From FEN-1350 sp964386005 (GTDB lineage: Bacteria > Planctomycetota > Phycisphaerae > Sedimentisphaerales > Anaerohalosphaeraceae): DNA of 64,000 nt. The position numbers and the translations under genes were made by a program. Below are positions 20,422-29,849 of this stretch, piece after piece (the stretch's first letter is position 1; each line of letters begins with the position of its first letter). The stretch is from the NCBI GenBank assembly GCA_964386005.1, contig CAYLSB010000001.1:62001-126000 (forward strand), written 5' to 3'. The notes beneath the pieces were generated by a model, which made no database searches, was not told the DNA's origin, and saw nothing but the letters and a program-made list of their open reading frames with translations.

Positions 20422-21935
20422 AACGCCGGATGATAATCGCACACGCGACAGGATTGATCCTGGCGGGGCTTTGGTCCGGGTGCGGAGCGCCGACGGCCCG
20501 TTCGACCAACGATGCCAATATCGCCTTGAGCGAACGGATGAAGGATTCTCTCGTCTTTGTCCAGGTCACCGCCTATCAGTACGAGCAACTTCAGCCCTGG
20601 AAGACTCCCGATTTGAGAGATCGTGCGGCCTACGCCTGCGCGGTGTCGCCCAACCGGATTCTCACCACCGCCTGGAACGTGACCGATGCGGCCTTCATCA
20701 AGGTTGTACGTCACGGACAGAATGAAACCATCGAAGCCAAGGTCGTCGCGATCGATTACGAAAGCAATCTGTGTCTCCTTGAACTGGATCCGGCGGCGCT
20801 GGCCAAACCCCTGACTCCAATCGAATTTACCAATGTCTATCAAAAGGGCGCCGAGGTGAAGACCTATTGGCTTTCCGGAGACGGGAATCTATCGAGCGCA
20901 CGGGGATTTCTGGATCGCGCCGAAGTCAACAAGTCCGTACCGTCCTATGCCAGTTTTCTGAACTTCGTCGTGGGTAACGCATCGAAGACTTTCGGTCGCG
21001 GACGATTGTACTGCCTCGACGACCGGCCGATCGGCATCGCCTGCTGGGCCAACAACGACAGCGGAGAGGTCGGTCTGATTCCCTCCGAAACGATCCATGC
21101 CTTCCTCGATGATGCCGCCGATGGGCAATACGATGGATTTGGCGTCGAAGGGTATGAGGTGATGGCGATGCTCGACCCCGTATTCCGATCGGGGCTGAAA
21201 ATGCCGGCCGAGATGAAACATGGCGCTTATGTCCATCGCGTATATCGCATGGGAACCGCCCATGACATTCTGAGGTCCGGCGACGTCATTCTGGCCATCG
21301 ACGGCAAACAACTCGACGCCTACGGCCGCTACGAGGACGACCGTTTTGATAAAATCCAATATCACCATCTGCTGACCCGACACAAGGTCGGCGAGGAGGT
21401 GGCCTTCACCCTCTGGAGGGACGGCGGGCAACTCGATCTGACTTGCAAAGCCCGGGGAATCGATGCCGACAAGATGCTTGTGCCGTGGTATGAATTCGGA
21501 AAGCAGCCGGAGTATATGGTGATCGGCGGATATGTCATTCAGAAACTCACGCGGAATTATATGGAGATGTGGGGCGAGGGCTGGGAGGGCAAAACCCCGC
21601 CGCATTTGTACCATTATTTTCGCGATCTGGCCTTTGAACCGCGGGACAACCGCCGCCAGGTTGTGGTCCTGAGCTATGTCCTTCCCGCCGATATCAATCT
21701 CGGTTATCACATGCTCGGCCGGATGGTGATAAAGAAGATCAACAGCGTAGAAATCAGCGATCTTCAAGGGGCCCTGAACGCGTTCGTACAAAACACCGAT
21801 TCACCGTTCCATATAATCGAATTCGAACAGGATAATCCGATGGTTGTCATTCCGAGGGAACAGCTCCCGCAGGCCGATACCCTGATCGGACAACGATACG
21901 GCATATCCAAACTGATCAATGTGAAGGACAGGTAA
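20418..21935 (+). CDS. Lipoprotein pseudoprotease paralogous to the upstream HtrA-like protease
   Basis: 505-aa protein with a lipoprotein signal (lipobox GLWSGC, Cys22). It follows the upstream protease block by block: ILTTAWN for ILTNAHN, YESNLCLLEL for HDCDLAVLTV, the IGIACW strand for IGVAF, and ADGQYDGFGVEGYE for EDGRYDGFGSLGFS. At the triad positions it has Trp86 for His80, Asn117 for Asp111 and, aligning the strands, Arg194 for Ser190. It should therefore be catalytically dead. PDZ-like segments (LRSGDVILAIDGKQL, INSVEISDLQGAL) remain. It overlaps the active gene by ATGA. Inference: a membrane-anchored regulatory or scaffold partner of the protease. Confidence 0.82.
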   Translation: MKRRMIIAHATGLILAGLWSGCGAPTARSTNDANIALSERMKDSLVFVQVTAYQYEQLQPWKTPDLRDRAAYACAVSPNRILTTAWNVTDAAFIKVVRHGQNETIEAKVVAIDYESNLCLLELDPAALAKPLTPIEFTNVYQKGAEVKTYWLSGDGNLSSARGFLDRAEVNKSVPSYASFLNFVVGNASKTFGRGRLYCLDDRPIGIACWANNDSGEVGLIPSETIHAFLDDAADGQYDGFGVEGYEVMAMLDPVFRSGLKMPAEMKHGAYVHRVYRMGTAHDILRSGDVILAIDGKQLDAYGRYEDDRFDKIQYHHLLTRHKVGEEVAFTLWRDGGQLDLTCKARGIDADKMLVPWYEFGKQPEYMVIGGYVIQKLTRNYMEMWGEGWEGKTPPHLYHYFRDLAFEPRDNRRQVVVLSYVLPADINLGYHMLGRMVIKKINSVEISDLQGALNAFVQNTDSPFHIIEFEQDNPMVVIPREQLPQADTLIGQRYGISKLINVKDR

Positions 21936-21937
21936 CG

Positions 21938-22297
21938 GTGGCGGATAAACAAAGAGGCGCATTGGATCTCCGCCGTGCAGGGGCGATGGGTTTGATCGGC
22001 GCTGTGGCGGTAGAGCTTGTTACGGCGATCATGCGATTCGGATTCGGTCTTCAATCAACGCGCGACACGGCAACCACAATCGGGATATGGACGGGGGGCA
22101 TCCGGATTCATCATGGGTATATCGGCCTGTTGGCTTGCCTGGCGGCATGGTGCGTTTTACGATATAACCGAAGATGGGCTCAATGGTTGTTGATTGGAGG
22201 CTTGGCGCTGGTTCTCAGCGATCTGATACATCACTTCGTGGTTCTATGGTTATTTGTTGGAGATCCCGAGTTTCACCTGATGTACCCAAAAGGATAA
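21938..22297 (+). CDS. Conserved small membrane protein
   Basis: 119 aa with a GTG start at 21938, 2 nt after the pseudoprotease stop. There are three hydrophobic segments (about 15-32, 58-74, 83-107). The pattern HHGYIGL, SDLIHHFVVLW and GDPEFHLMYP is one I recall in conserved hypothetical membrane proteins of bacteria and archaea. The histidine pairs could bind metal. Its position suggests membership of the protease operon; function unknown. Confidence 0.7.
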   Translation: MADKQRGALDLRRAGAMGLIGAVAVELVTAIMRFGFGLQSTRDTATTIGIWTGGIRIHHGYIGLLACLAAWCVLRYNRRWAQWLLIGGLALVLSDLIHHFVVLWLFVGDPEFHLMYPKG

Positions 22298-22319
22298 CGA
22301 TGTCACATAAACGATAACC

Positions 22320-22355
22320 GACGTTTTTCCTGTTTCCGAAAAAGTGGAAAACGTC
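22320..22355 (+). terminator. Hairpin downstream of the protease operon
   Basis: GACGTTTTTCC (22320-22330) pairs with GGAAAACGTC (22346-22355) with one bulged T, followed by CTTTTC. It is a moderate intrinsic-terminator candidate ending the 18919-22297 transcript. Confidence 0.45.
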
Positions 22356-22698
22356 CTTTTCAGGTCGTATCCGGCGGACCTCTTCCGGCGAAAATCGCCA
22401 GATGAAAATCTCGAATTGTCTTTGGGCTTATCATTTTCTTACCCCCAGGTAAGTGACTGATCATCAATTATTAATCGTATTATACCACAGACGCCGTCTT
22501 ATGTCAATAGATTATGTGGAATTATTTAAGAAATGATTAAGTTTTTACGGCTTTCGTCAAGCGGATTCACATTTTTTATGGGACATTGAAAAACTTCAGA
22601 TTTCCATGTCTCGTGATTCGTATTTTAAGGTTGTGAGGCGTCATAATTCGATAACGTATAATGCCGGCGTACCAGGGCAAAACGTGTTGGAGTAATGG
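22356..22698. promoter_or_regulatory. Leader and promoter region of the hyp operon
   Basis: About 340 AT-rich nt without a gene. TATAAT at 22657-22662 is a good -10 some 37 nt before the hypF start; a -35 is weak (TTGTGA at 22631-22636 has a 20-nt spacer). GGAG at 22689-22692 is the ribosome site. No clear sigma54 site (TGGCAC-N5-TTGCA) was found. Confidence 0.4.
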
Positions 22699-25026
22699 TT
22701 GAAACGAATTCGAATCGTACTTTCCGGCCGTATTCAAGGCGTTGGATGCCGGCCATTTGTCTATCGACAGGCCCGTGATCTCGGCCTGACGGGGTGGGTC
22801 TGTAATGACACCCGCGGTGTAACCATTGAAGTCCAGGGAGAATCCGGCCGCATCGATGAATTCGTGGGGGCGCTTAACCATTCTTCGAAGTTACCGGCTA
22901 TGATGAAACTATCCTCCTTGGTTCAGCGCGATCTCCCGATGATACCCGGCGAAACGGATTTCACCATTCGTCATAGTGATTCTCTGGAATCCCTTGAGAT
23001 CACCGAGGTCTCCGCCGATACGGCCGTATGCGCCGACTGCCTCCGCGAGATGAACGATCCGAACGATTTTCGATATCGCTATCCTTTCATCAACTGCACC
23101 AATTGCGGGCCGCGGTATTCGATTATCCGGACGGTACCTTATGATCGCTGTAATACGACAATGTCGATATTTACCATGTGTAATTCCTGCCATGACCAAT
23201 ATGTGGAGGTATCCGACCGACGGTTTCACGCTCAACCGGTAGCCTGCCCGGCATGCGGGCCGAAGATATGGCTAACGGATAATCATGGCGACATCATCGA
23301 ATCTATCAGAGACGAGGCAATCCGAAAGGCCGCTCGGATGTTGCTGGATGGAAAAGTATTAGCGATCAAAGGATTGGGCGGTTTTCATCTGGCAGCGGAT
23401 GCACACAATCAAACGGCCGTATCGACTCTTCGCCAACGAAAACAACGCGACGATAAACCTTTCGCCATGATGGCGACTCTCAAAGCGGTCAAGAAATATG
23501 TTTCCGTGGATGCAATCGCGGTTGAACTTCTTTCCGGTCCAAAGGCGCCGATCGTTCTGCTTGAAAAAAATCCTGCCGCCGCCGAGTCGATTGCTCCCTC
23601 CGTCGCGATGGACACCTCCAGTCTTGGATTCATGCTGCCCTACGCTCCGCTGCATCATCTCCTCTTTGCCGAGCCGGGTATCGAACTGCTTGTGATGACC
23701 AGCGCCAACATCGCCGACGAACCGCTCATCAGCGACAATGATGAGGCGATCCGCAAGTTGTCCTCCGTAGCCGACGCATTCGTGATGCATGATCGGGATA
23801 TCTTCCGTCAACTGGATGATTCCGTCGTACATATTATAGATAACGGGCCCGCATTGATCCGCCGAGCGAGGGGATATGTTCCGGAACCGATCTGGGCTGA
23901 TGTTCCGGCGGAGGCGGAACTCTTTGCGGCCGGGGCCGATCTCAAGAATACGTTTTGTCTGGTGAAAGGTAGCCAGTTTATCCTCAGCGAACATATCGGC
24001 GATTTGGCCGATGGATTGGTCTATCGCCATTATCTGCGATCAGTAAAACATCTTCAGCAGTTATTGGATGTCAAACCCACTGTGGTCGCCTGCGATCTGC
24101 ATCCCGGCTATCTATCGACGCAGTATGCACAATCGCAAAACATCGAACGAGTGATTCCGATCCAGCATCATTATGCCCATTTCGCAAGTGTGCTTGCGGG
24201 CAGTTCACATCAAGGTCCGGCCATCGGGCTGATCGCGGATGGGACCGGGCTTGGTACGGATAACGCGATCTGGGGATGCGAATGTCTGGTCGGTACTCTC
24301 CCGGATATCCGGCGTTTCGGCCACCTGCGCTATTTCCCATTAGCCGGGGGAGATGCCGCCTCCAGGGAGGCCATCCGGCCGGTGATGGGATTGCTCGGCG
24401 ATTGTTGCCGACATCCGACGGATTTTTCCGAGTTCGATGGATTGCTGGATCGGATCGAACCGGACAAAAACAAACGCCGCATGATTACCGAGCAGATTTC
24501 GCGTGGCATCAATACTGTGCCGACGTCGAGCCTGGGCAGGGTGTTTGACGCGGTTGCCGCGATTGTGGGATTGGGAAACATCAACCGGTACGAAGCGCAA
24601 TTGCCAATGGCCCTTGAAGCCAAGGCGCGAAAGGAATATGAAGACGAATACCCGTTTGAACTTTATCGCGATGATAAAGGTTTGTGGCAATTCGATATCC
24701 GACCGATGATCCGAACAATTGTCGCAGACGTATACAAGAACAGGAGCAAAGAACAGATCACCACGGCTTTTCATCGAACCGTGGCAAACGGACTTTTCGC
24801 GATGGCTCGACAGGTCCGTGTACAATTGCATCTTGACGCCGTCGCCCTCAGCGGTGGTGTTTTCTGCAATCGATTTTTGGCGAATCGGCTGATTGCGTTA
24901 TTGAAAGCCGATGGTTTTACCGTATTATGGAACCGACAGATTCCCGTCAACGACGGCGGCGTCGCACTGGGACAGGCCGCGATCGCCGCGGCGATGATCC
25001 GTCGGGAATCGAAATTGAAAGGATAG
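22699..25026 (+). CDS. hypF: Hydrogenase maturation carbamoyltransferase HypF
   Basis: 775 aa, normal for HypF, which converts carbamoyl phosphate to a thiocarbamate on HypE for Fe-CN assembly. Domains in order: acylphosphatase (1-90; VLSGRIQGVGCRPFVYRQA), two zinc fingers (Cys111/114, 133/136, 161/164, 183/186), a YrdC-like domain and a Kae1-like domain (CDLHPGYLST, HHYAHFASVLA, DGTGLGTDNAIWG, the SGGVFCN motif). The start is TTG 22699, set by GGAG six nt upstream; ATG 22695 is out of frame. First gene of hypFCDEAB. Confidence 0.96.
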   Translation: MKRIRIVLSGRIQGVGCRPFVYRQARDLGLTGWVCNDTRGVTIEVQGESGRIDEFVGALNHSSKLPAMMKLSSLVQRDLPMIPGETDFTIRHSDSLESLEITEVSADTAVCADCLREMNDPNDFRYRYPFINCTNCGPRYSIIRTVPYDRCNTTMSIFTMCNSCHDQYVEVSDRRFHAQPVACPACGPKIWLTDNHGDIIESIRDEAIRKAARMLLDGKVLAIKGLGGFHLAADAHNQTAVSTLRQRKQRDDKPFAMMATLKAVKKYVSVDAIAVELLSGPKAPIVLLEKNPAAAESIAPSVAMDTSSLGFMLPYAPLHHLLFAEPGIELLVMTSANIADEPLISDNDEAIRKLSSVADAFVMHDRDIFRQLDDSVVHIIDNGPALIRRARGYVPEPIWADVPAEAELFAAGADLKNTFCLVKGSQFILSEHIGDLADGLVYRHYLRSVKHLQQLLDVKPTVVACDLHPGYLSTQYAQSQNIERVIPIQHHYAHFASVLAGSSHQGPAIGLIADGTGLGTDNAIWGCECLVGTLPDIRRFGHLRYFPLAGGDAASREAIRPVMGLLGDCCRHPTDFSEFDGLLDRIEPDKNKRRMITEQISRGINTVPTSSLGRVFDAVAAIVGLGNINRYEAQLPMALEAKARKEYEDEYPFELYRDDKGLWQFDIRPMIRTIVADVYKNRSKEQITTAFHRTVANGLFAMARQVRVQLHLDAVALSGGVFCNRFLANRLIALLKADGFTVLWNRQIPVNDGGVALGQAAIAAAMIRRESKLKG

Positions 25027-25029
25027 ATC

Positions 25030-25287
25030 ATGTGTCTTGCGGTACCGGCGCGAATCGTACAACTGGAAGGTGATCATGCGACGGCGGATGCGATGGGCAA
25101 CCGCTGGAAAATCCGCACGACCCTGACGCCCGACGTACGCGTCGGCGATCTGGTGCTCGTCCACGCCGGGTATTCCATCTCGACGGTCGAAGAAGAAGAG
25201 GCCAAACAAACATGGGAATTGCTTTCGCAGTTACAGCCGGCCGAACCCTTGCCGGATGAACTTTCCGATGGAGGACCCGCCGCATGA
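25030..25287 (+). CDS. hypC: Hydrogenase assembly chaperone HypC
   Basis: 85-aa HypC/HybG-family chaperone. The essential N-terminal Cys2 is present (MCLAVPARI), followed by DLVLVHAGYSISTVEEEEA typical of the family. It shuttles the Fe(CN)2CO group between HypD and the hydrogenase large subunit. It starts 3 nt after hypF and overlaps hypD by 4 nt. Confidence 0.95.
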   Translation: MCLAVPARIVQLEGDHATADAMGNRWKIRTTLTPDVRVGDLVLVHAGYSISTVEEEEAKQTWELLSQLQPAEPLPDELSDGGPAA

Positions 25288-26363
25288 CGCTCGATATCAA
25301 AGCCGCACAATCCCAGTTGGAAACGGCCTGCCGCCGACTGGATCGACCGATCCAGATCATGGAAGTCTGCGGTACGCATACGGTGTCGATCTTCCGCGGC
25401 GGAATCCGCTCGATGCTGCCGTCCAACCTCAAGATGCTCTCAGGACCGGGTTGTCCAGTCTGTGTAACGGACCAGGGGTATATCGATGTTATCCTGAAGT
25501 TGGCTCAGCGAAATGATTGCCTCATCGCCACCTATGGCGATATGATCCGCGTTCCCGGAACCGCCGGATCGCTGGAAACGATGGCACAGCGGAATGTACA
25601 AGTGGTTCTGAGCAGTGATGACGCCGTCCAACTGGCGCGGAAGAATCCGAATCGGATCGTGGTCTTTCTCACTGTGGGGTTCGAGACGACCGCCCCGGCG
25701 ACAGCCGTCGCCATCGCCGAAGCCCAGCGGCTGGAGTTGGATAATTTCTGTGTTCTCTGCGGCCACAAGGTTGTCGTCCCGGCGATGGAAGCCCTGCTGG
25801 GGGGAATGAATCATCAGATCGACGCCTTCCTGTGCCCCGGTCATGTCAGCGTCATCATCGGGTCAGATGCCTATCAACCGGTGGTGGATCGCTTCAAAGT
25901 CCCATGCGTGGTCGCCGGTTTTGAACCCGGTCAGATTGTCTCCGGTCTGGCGGAAATATGTCGGCAATTGGCTGAAAAACAGCCGCAGGTGTCGTCGGTA
26001 TATCCGGCAGTAGTGACCCCGCGGGGAAATCCGACGGCCCAGCAATTACTCAAACAATATTTCGAACCCTATGACGGGTATTGGCGGGGGTTGGGAAAAA
26101 TTCCCGCAGGCAGCCTTCGTCTCCGGTCCCCGTATGAACGATACGACGCCTTGCATCGGTTCGGTATCGAAGATATCCCGGGCAAGGAATTGGCGGGATG
26201 TTTATGCGGCAAGGTGCTTTGCGGCCTGATCGATCCACCCGAGTGCCCGTTGTTCGCCACGGCCTGCAATCCCGATCATCCCATCGGCCCCTGTATGGTC
26301 AGCAGCGAAGGCGCCTGCTCGGCGTGGTATAAATATGGACGTTCGCGCAAGGAGATGGAATGA
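25284..26363 (+). CDS. hypD: Hydrogenase formation protein HypD
   Basis: 359-aa iron-sulfur scaffold on which Fe(CN)2CO is assembled. Conserved motifs: MEVCGTHT, GPGCPVCVTD, VGFETTAPATA and the C-terminal cysteine-rich segment around GCLCGKVLCG and CPLF, which hold the 4Fe-4S cluster. ATGA overlaps with hypC upstream and hypE downstream indicate coupled translation. Confidence 0.96.
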   Translation: MTLDIKAAQSQLETACRRLDRPIQIMEVCGTHTVSIFRGGIRSMLPSNLKMLSGPGCPVCVTDQGYIDVILKLAQRNDCLIATYGDMIRVPGTAGSLETMAQRNVQVVLSSDDAVQLARKNPNRIVVFLTVGFETTAPATAVAIAEAQRLELDNFCVLCGHKVVVPAMEALLGGMNHQIDAFLCPGHVSVIIGSDAYQPVVDRFKVPCVVAGFEPGQIVSGLAEICRQLAEKQPQVSSVYPAVVTPRGNPTAQQLLKQYFEPYDGYWRGLGKIPAGSLRLRSPYERYDALHRFGIEDIPGKELAGCLCGKVLCGLIDPPECPLFATACNPDHPIGPCMVSSEGACSAWYKYGRSRKEME

Positions 26364-27388
26364 AACAACAAGACGGAAGAATTCTCCTGGCCCATGGAGG
26401 CGGCGGGCGGTTGACCGCACAACTGATCGACCAAATGATCCTGCCGAAATTTCGCAACGACACGCTCAACAAACTGACCGATGCGGCGCAACTGGAACTG
26501 GAATCCACGTCGATCGCCTTCACCACCGACAGCTTCGTCGTTCAACCGCTGGAATTTCCCGGAGGCGATATCGGAAAGCTGGCGATCTGCGGAACGGTGA
26601 ACGATCTGGCCGTGTCCGGCGCACAGCCCGTCGCGCTGAGCATGGGCTTGATCATCGAGGAAGGTTTCGATACCTCGCGGCTGGATGCGATCCTGTCCAG
26701 CGCCGCCGAAACAGCCCGACAGGCCGGCGCGGCGATTGTCGCCGGGGATACGAAAGTCGTCGAGGCCGGCGCCGCCGATGGTTTGTTCATCAACACCGCC
26801 GGCATCGGCATACGCTCGGCGAAGGCGCGGGTCGGTTTCGATCAAATTCGTCCGGGTGACCGCATCCTGATCAACGGCAATCTCGGCGATCACGGCATGA
26901 CGATCCTGTCGCTACGGAAGGGTATTCAGTTTGAAAGCCCCATCCGAAGCGATTGTGCCGCGCTGTGGGATCTGATCGGACCGCTCCTGACGGAGCTGGG
27001 CGGAGAGATTCACTTTATGCGCGATCCGACGCGGGGAGGTCTGGCCGCCACGCTCAATGAAATCACAGCGGCAACCGGGATGGATATCGAGATCGAAGAG
27101 AATTCGCTTCCCATCGATCCGACGGTACAGGCTGCTTCGGATATGTTGGGTTTTGATCTTTTCAATATCGCCAATGAAGGTAAAGTGGTCATGATCGTAT
27201 CGCCTGAATCCGCCGAAAAAGCGATGGGGCTTCTTCGCCGCCATCCGCTGGGCCGAAAGGCCGCACGGATCGGACAGGTGAGAGCCACTGCCGATGTCTC
27301 CGGAGGCCTCGTGGAGGTGATCACCCGCGTGGGCGGCCGCCGGATCGTCCAAATGCCCTACGGCCGCGACCTTCCGAGGATCTGCTGA
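26360..27388 (+). CDS. hypE: Hydrogenase maturation dehydratase HypE
   Basis: 342-aa PurM-like ATPase that dehydrates the thiocarboxamide to thiocyanate. The C-terminus is PRIC, the invariant modified cysteine of HypE, so the protein is intact. N-terminal GGGGRLTAQLI, TTDSFVV, GTVNDLAVSGA and RDPTRGGLA are family motifs. The stop overlaps the hypA start (TGATG). Confidence 0.96.
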   Translation: MKQQDGRILLAHGGGGRLTAQLIDQMILPKFRNDTLNKLTDAAQLELESTSIAFTTDSFVVQPLEFPGGDIGKLAICGTVNDLAVSGAQPVALSMGLIIEEGFDTSRLDAILSSAAETARQAGAAIVAGDTKVVEAGAADGLFINTAGIGIRSAKARVGFDQIRPGDRILINGNLGDHGMTILSLRKGIQFESPIRSDCAALWDLIGPLLTELGGEIHFMRDPTRGGLAATLNEITAATGMDIEIEENSLPIDPTVQAASDMLGFDLFNIANEGKVVMIVSPESAEKAMGLLRRHPLGRKAARIGQVRATADVSGGLVEVITRVGGRRIVQMPYGRDLPRIC

Positions 27389-27777
27389 TGCACGAGTCGT
27401 CGGTGGCGGTCAGCGTGGTGGAATCGATCGCGATGGAGGCCGAGAAAATCAACGGCCGGCCCGTCCGAGCCCGTATCTCCTGCGGGCAGTTCAACGCGAT
27501 CAACGACGAAGCCATGCAGGTCGCCTTCGAAGCGGCCGCCGTCGGAACGATCTGCGAGAAAATGAAGCTGACCATCGAGCACAAGCCGCTGGAGGCGATG
27601 TGCCGCCAATGCAAAATGAAGTTCGAGTACGACGTGTACTCGCCCCAATGTCCCGGCTGTGGTTCGGAAGAAATGGACCTTCAACCGGATGCGCCCTTAC
27701 TGCTTGAGGAGATCGAATTTGAACAGGACGAAAACCAAAACCGTAACGGTTCGCAAAAAAATTCTCGACAAGAATGA
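27388..27777 (+). CDS. hypA: Hydrogenase nickel incorporation protein HypA
   Basis: 129-aa nickel chaperone. It begins MHESS (His2 is the nickel ligand) and carries two zinc CxxC pairs (CRQC and CPGC). The acidic Gln/Asn-rich tail is slightly longer than usual and is encoded where hypB already begins (59-nt overlap). Confidence 0.92.
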   Translation: MHESSVAVSVVESIAMEAEKINGRPVRARISCGQFNAINDEAMQVAFEAAAVGTICEKMKLTIEHKPLEAMCRQCKMKFEYDVYSPQCPGCGSEEMDLQPDAPLLLEEIEFEQDENQNRNGSQKNSRQE

Positions 27778-28408
27778 ACTGGCCGCCCTGCAAAACCGCA
27801 GGTTCTTCGCCAAAAACGGCCTCTTCTGTCTCAACATGATTTCCTCGCCCGGCTCCGGCAAGACCACCCTTCTGGCACGGTCAATCCAGGATCTGGCCGG
27901 CCGGCTCCGCATCGGCGTGATCGAGGGCGACATCAAAACCGATACCGACGCCAAAAAAATCCGCGCCGCCGGCGCTCCCGCGTTTCAAATCGAAACCGAC
28001 GGAGCTTGTCATCTGTCCGCCGAACAAATCAAGGACGCCCTCAAGAAGCTCCCCTGCGAAAAACTCGACGCCGTCATCGTCGAAAACGTCGGCAATCTTG
28101 TCTGCCCGTCCGATTTTGATCTCGGCGAAACCGCGCGAGTGGTCGTATTATCCATACCGGAAGGCGACGACAAGCCCCGCAAATATCCGGGCTCGTTCGC
28201 CGGCGCCGATATCGTCCTGATCAACAAGGTCGATCTTACGGACTATGTGGAATTCGACATGGACCGAGTCGCAAAGGATATCGAGCGCGTCAATCCGGAG
28301 GCCGTCATCCTGCAGGTCTCGGCCCGTACGGGACTGGGGATGCAGGCGTGGTATCAGTGGTTGATAGACCAAAAGGAAACCGCCGCGTCCGCTGATCCGG
28401 ATGAATGA
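27719..28408 (+). CDS. hypB: Hydrogenase nickel incorporation GTPase HypB
   Basis: 229-aa SIMIBI GTPase that delivers nickel with HypA. P-loop SPGSGKTT, the metal-site GACHLSA, ENVGNLVCP and NKVDLTDY motifs are present. There is no N-terminal CxxCGC or histidine-rich stretch, so a high-affinity nickel store is lacking. TTG 27719 was chosen because GAGGAG lies 7 nt upstream inside hypA; an upstream in-frame start at 27659 would add a stretch without family similarity. Confidence 0.93.
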   Translation: MNRTKTKTVTVRKKILDKNELAALQNRRFFAKNGLFCLNMISSPGSGKTTLLARSIQDLAGRLRIGVIEGDIKTDTDAKKIRAAGAPAFQIETDGACHLSAEQIKDALKKLPCEKLDAVIVENVGNLVCPSDFDLGETARVVVLSIPEGDDKPRKYPGSFAGADIVLINKVDLTDYVEFDMDRVAKDIERVNPEAVILQVSARTGLGMQAWYQWLIDQKETAASADPDE

Positions 28409-28410
28409 TG

Positions 28411-28439
28411 TTGCATTGTGAAATAAAGTTCGGTACATT
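28411..28439 (+). promoter_or_regulatory. Sigma70-type promoter of the DUF6786 gene
   Basis: TTGCAT (28411-28416), a 17-nt spacer and TACATT (28434-28439). Predicted start near 28446, about 44 nt before the ATG; AGGAGG follows as ribosome site. This separates the gene from the hyp operon. Confidence 0.5.
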
Positions 28440-28489
28440 CATTCCCAGTGTTTCGTCAAGATGAATCGATCAGATACAGGAGGCACAAC

Positions 28490-29719
28490 ATGAAAATCGT
28501 ATGTTTGAGTGCATTAACAGCAATCGTGGTACTGGCGGGATGTTCATCGACGGAGGTCAAGATGGCCGGCGAGCGGAATTTCGGGCAGGATGTATCGTTT
28601 CTCAAGAAACATGCGGACGCGTTCGTGCTGACCGCCCCGGATGGTCCGGCATCCATCGCGGTCGTTCCGGCCTATCAGGGCCGCGTGATGACCAGCTCGG
28701 CCGACGGCGACAAGGGCTTCAGCTTCGGATGGATCAACTACGAGCTGATCGCCTCCGGAAAACCCCAGCCGCACATCACGCCCTACGGCGGCGAGGACCG
28801 ATTCTGGATGGGACCCGAAGGCGGCCAGTTCGCGATCTTTTTCCCCAAGGGAGCCCAGTTCGTTTTCGACGACTGGCAAACCCCCGCCGTAATCGACACC
28901 GAACCGTTCAACCTGGTTTCCAAAACGGCCAGCCAGGCCCTCTTTGACAAGACAACCAAACTGGTCAATTACTCCGGAACCGAGTTCGATATCCGGATTC
29001 GCCGTTCGATTCAGGTCCTGGACCGCACGACCGCGGCTCGGGCGCTGAATGTCAACCTTCCCGAATCCGTACGGTTAGTCGCCTACGAATCCAACAACGC
29101 ACTGACCAATAGCGGCGCCCGTGCCTGGGACAAGCAAACCGGCCTTCTGTCGATCTGGATTCTGGGCATGTACAAACCTTCCGATGCGACAACCGTGGTC
29201 ATTCCCTTCGTTCCCGGTCCCGAAGAGCAGCTCGGCCCGAAGGTTAACGATGCCTACTTCGGCAAGGTTCCCGCCGACCGCCTGGTCGTCCGGGATGACG
29301 TTCTGTTCTTCAGCGGCGACGGCAAGTACCGCAGCAAGATCGGTCTTTCGCCCAGCCGCGCCAAGCCCATTCTCGGAAGCTACGACGCCGCCAACGGCGT
29401 GCTGACGATCGTTCAGTACACCAAACCGATCGGCGCCAAGGACTATGTCAACTCGATGTGGCAGCTTCAGGATCAACCCTTCGCCGGCGATGTGGCCAAC
29501 TCCTACAACGACGGCCCGGCTGAACCCGGCAAAAAACCGCTGGGGCCGTTTTATGAACTGGAATCCTCTTCCCCGGCTCCCGAACTCAAACCCGGCGACA
29601 GCATCCAGCACGTCCACCGCACCTTCCATCTCGTCGGACCCGCCGGGCAACTGGATTCGATCGCAAAATCGCTCCTCGGCGTCGGCCTCAAGGACATCCA
29701 GTCCGCATTGCCGAAGTAA
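28490..29719 (+). CDS. DUF6786 family lipoprotein
   Basis: 409-aa lipoprotein; lipobox VLAGC (Cys17). ATG 28490 follows a perfect AGGAGG. The body contains PAYQGRVMTS, FGWINYELIASG and GGEDRFWMGPEGGQFAIFF, which I recognise as the DUF6786 pattern common in Planctomycetota and Bacteroidota; no activity is established. The fold resembles galactose-mutarotase-like sandwich proteins (inference). Monocistronic, with a promoter and terminator of its own. Confidence 0.85.
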   Translation: MKIVCLSALTAIVVLAGCSSTEVKMAGERNFGQDVSFLKKHADAFVLTAPDGPASIAVVPAYQGRVMTSSADGDKGFSFGWINYELIASGKPQPHITPYGGEDRFWMGPEGGQFAIFFPKGAQFVFDDWQTPAVIDTEPFNLVSKTASQALFDKTTKLVNYSGTEFDIRIRRSIQVLDRTTAARALNVNLPESVRLVAYESNNALTNSGARAWDKQTGLLSIWILGMYKPSDATTVVIPFVPGPEEQLGPKVNDAYFGKVPADRLVVRDDVLFFSGDGKYRSKIGLSPSRAKPILGSYDAANGVLTIVQYTKPIGAKDYVNSMWQLQDQPFAGDVANSYNDGPAEPGKKPLGPFYELESSSPAPELKPGDSIQHVHRTFHLVGPAGQLDSIAKSLLGVGLKDIQSALPK

Positions 29720-29750
29720 CCGAATTATCGTATTCGTCATGAATCCATTT

Positions 29751-29784
29751 CGGGGCAGACCTTTCCGTCTGCCCCGTTTCTTTT
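29751..29784 (+). terminator. Intrinsic terminator after the DUF6786 gene
   Basis: Ten-bp perfect stem CGGGGCAGAC (29751-29760) with GTCTGCCCCG (29767-29776), a 6-nt loop and TTTCTTTT tail. Confidence 0.85.
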
Positions 29785-29849
29785 GGTTTGTCAAAACCGA
29801 ATAATCGGAGGATTCCTGAATCGACAGCCCCTCCAGGAGCGATAGATTG

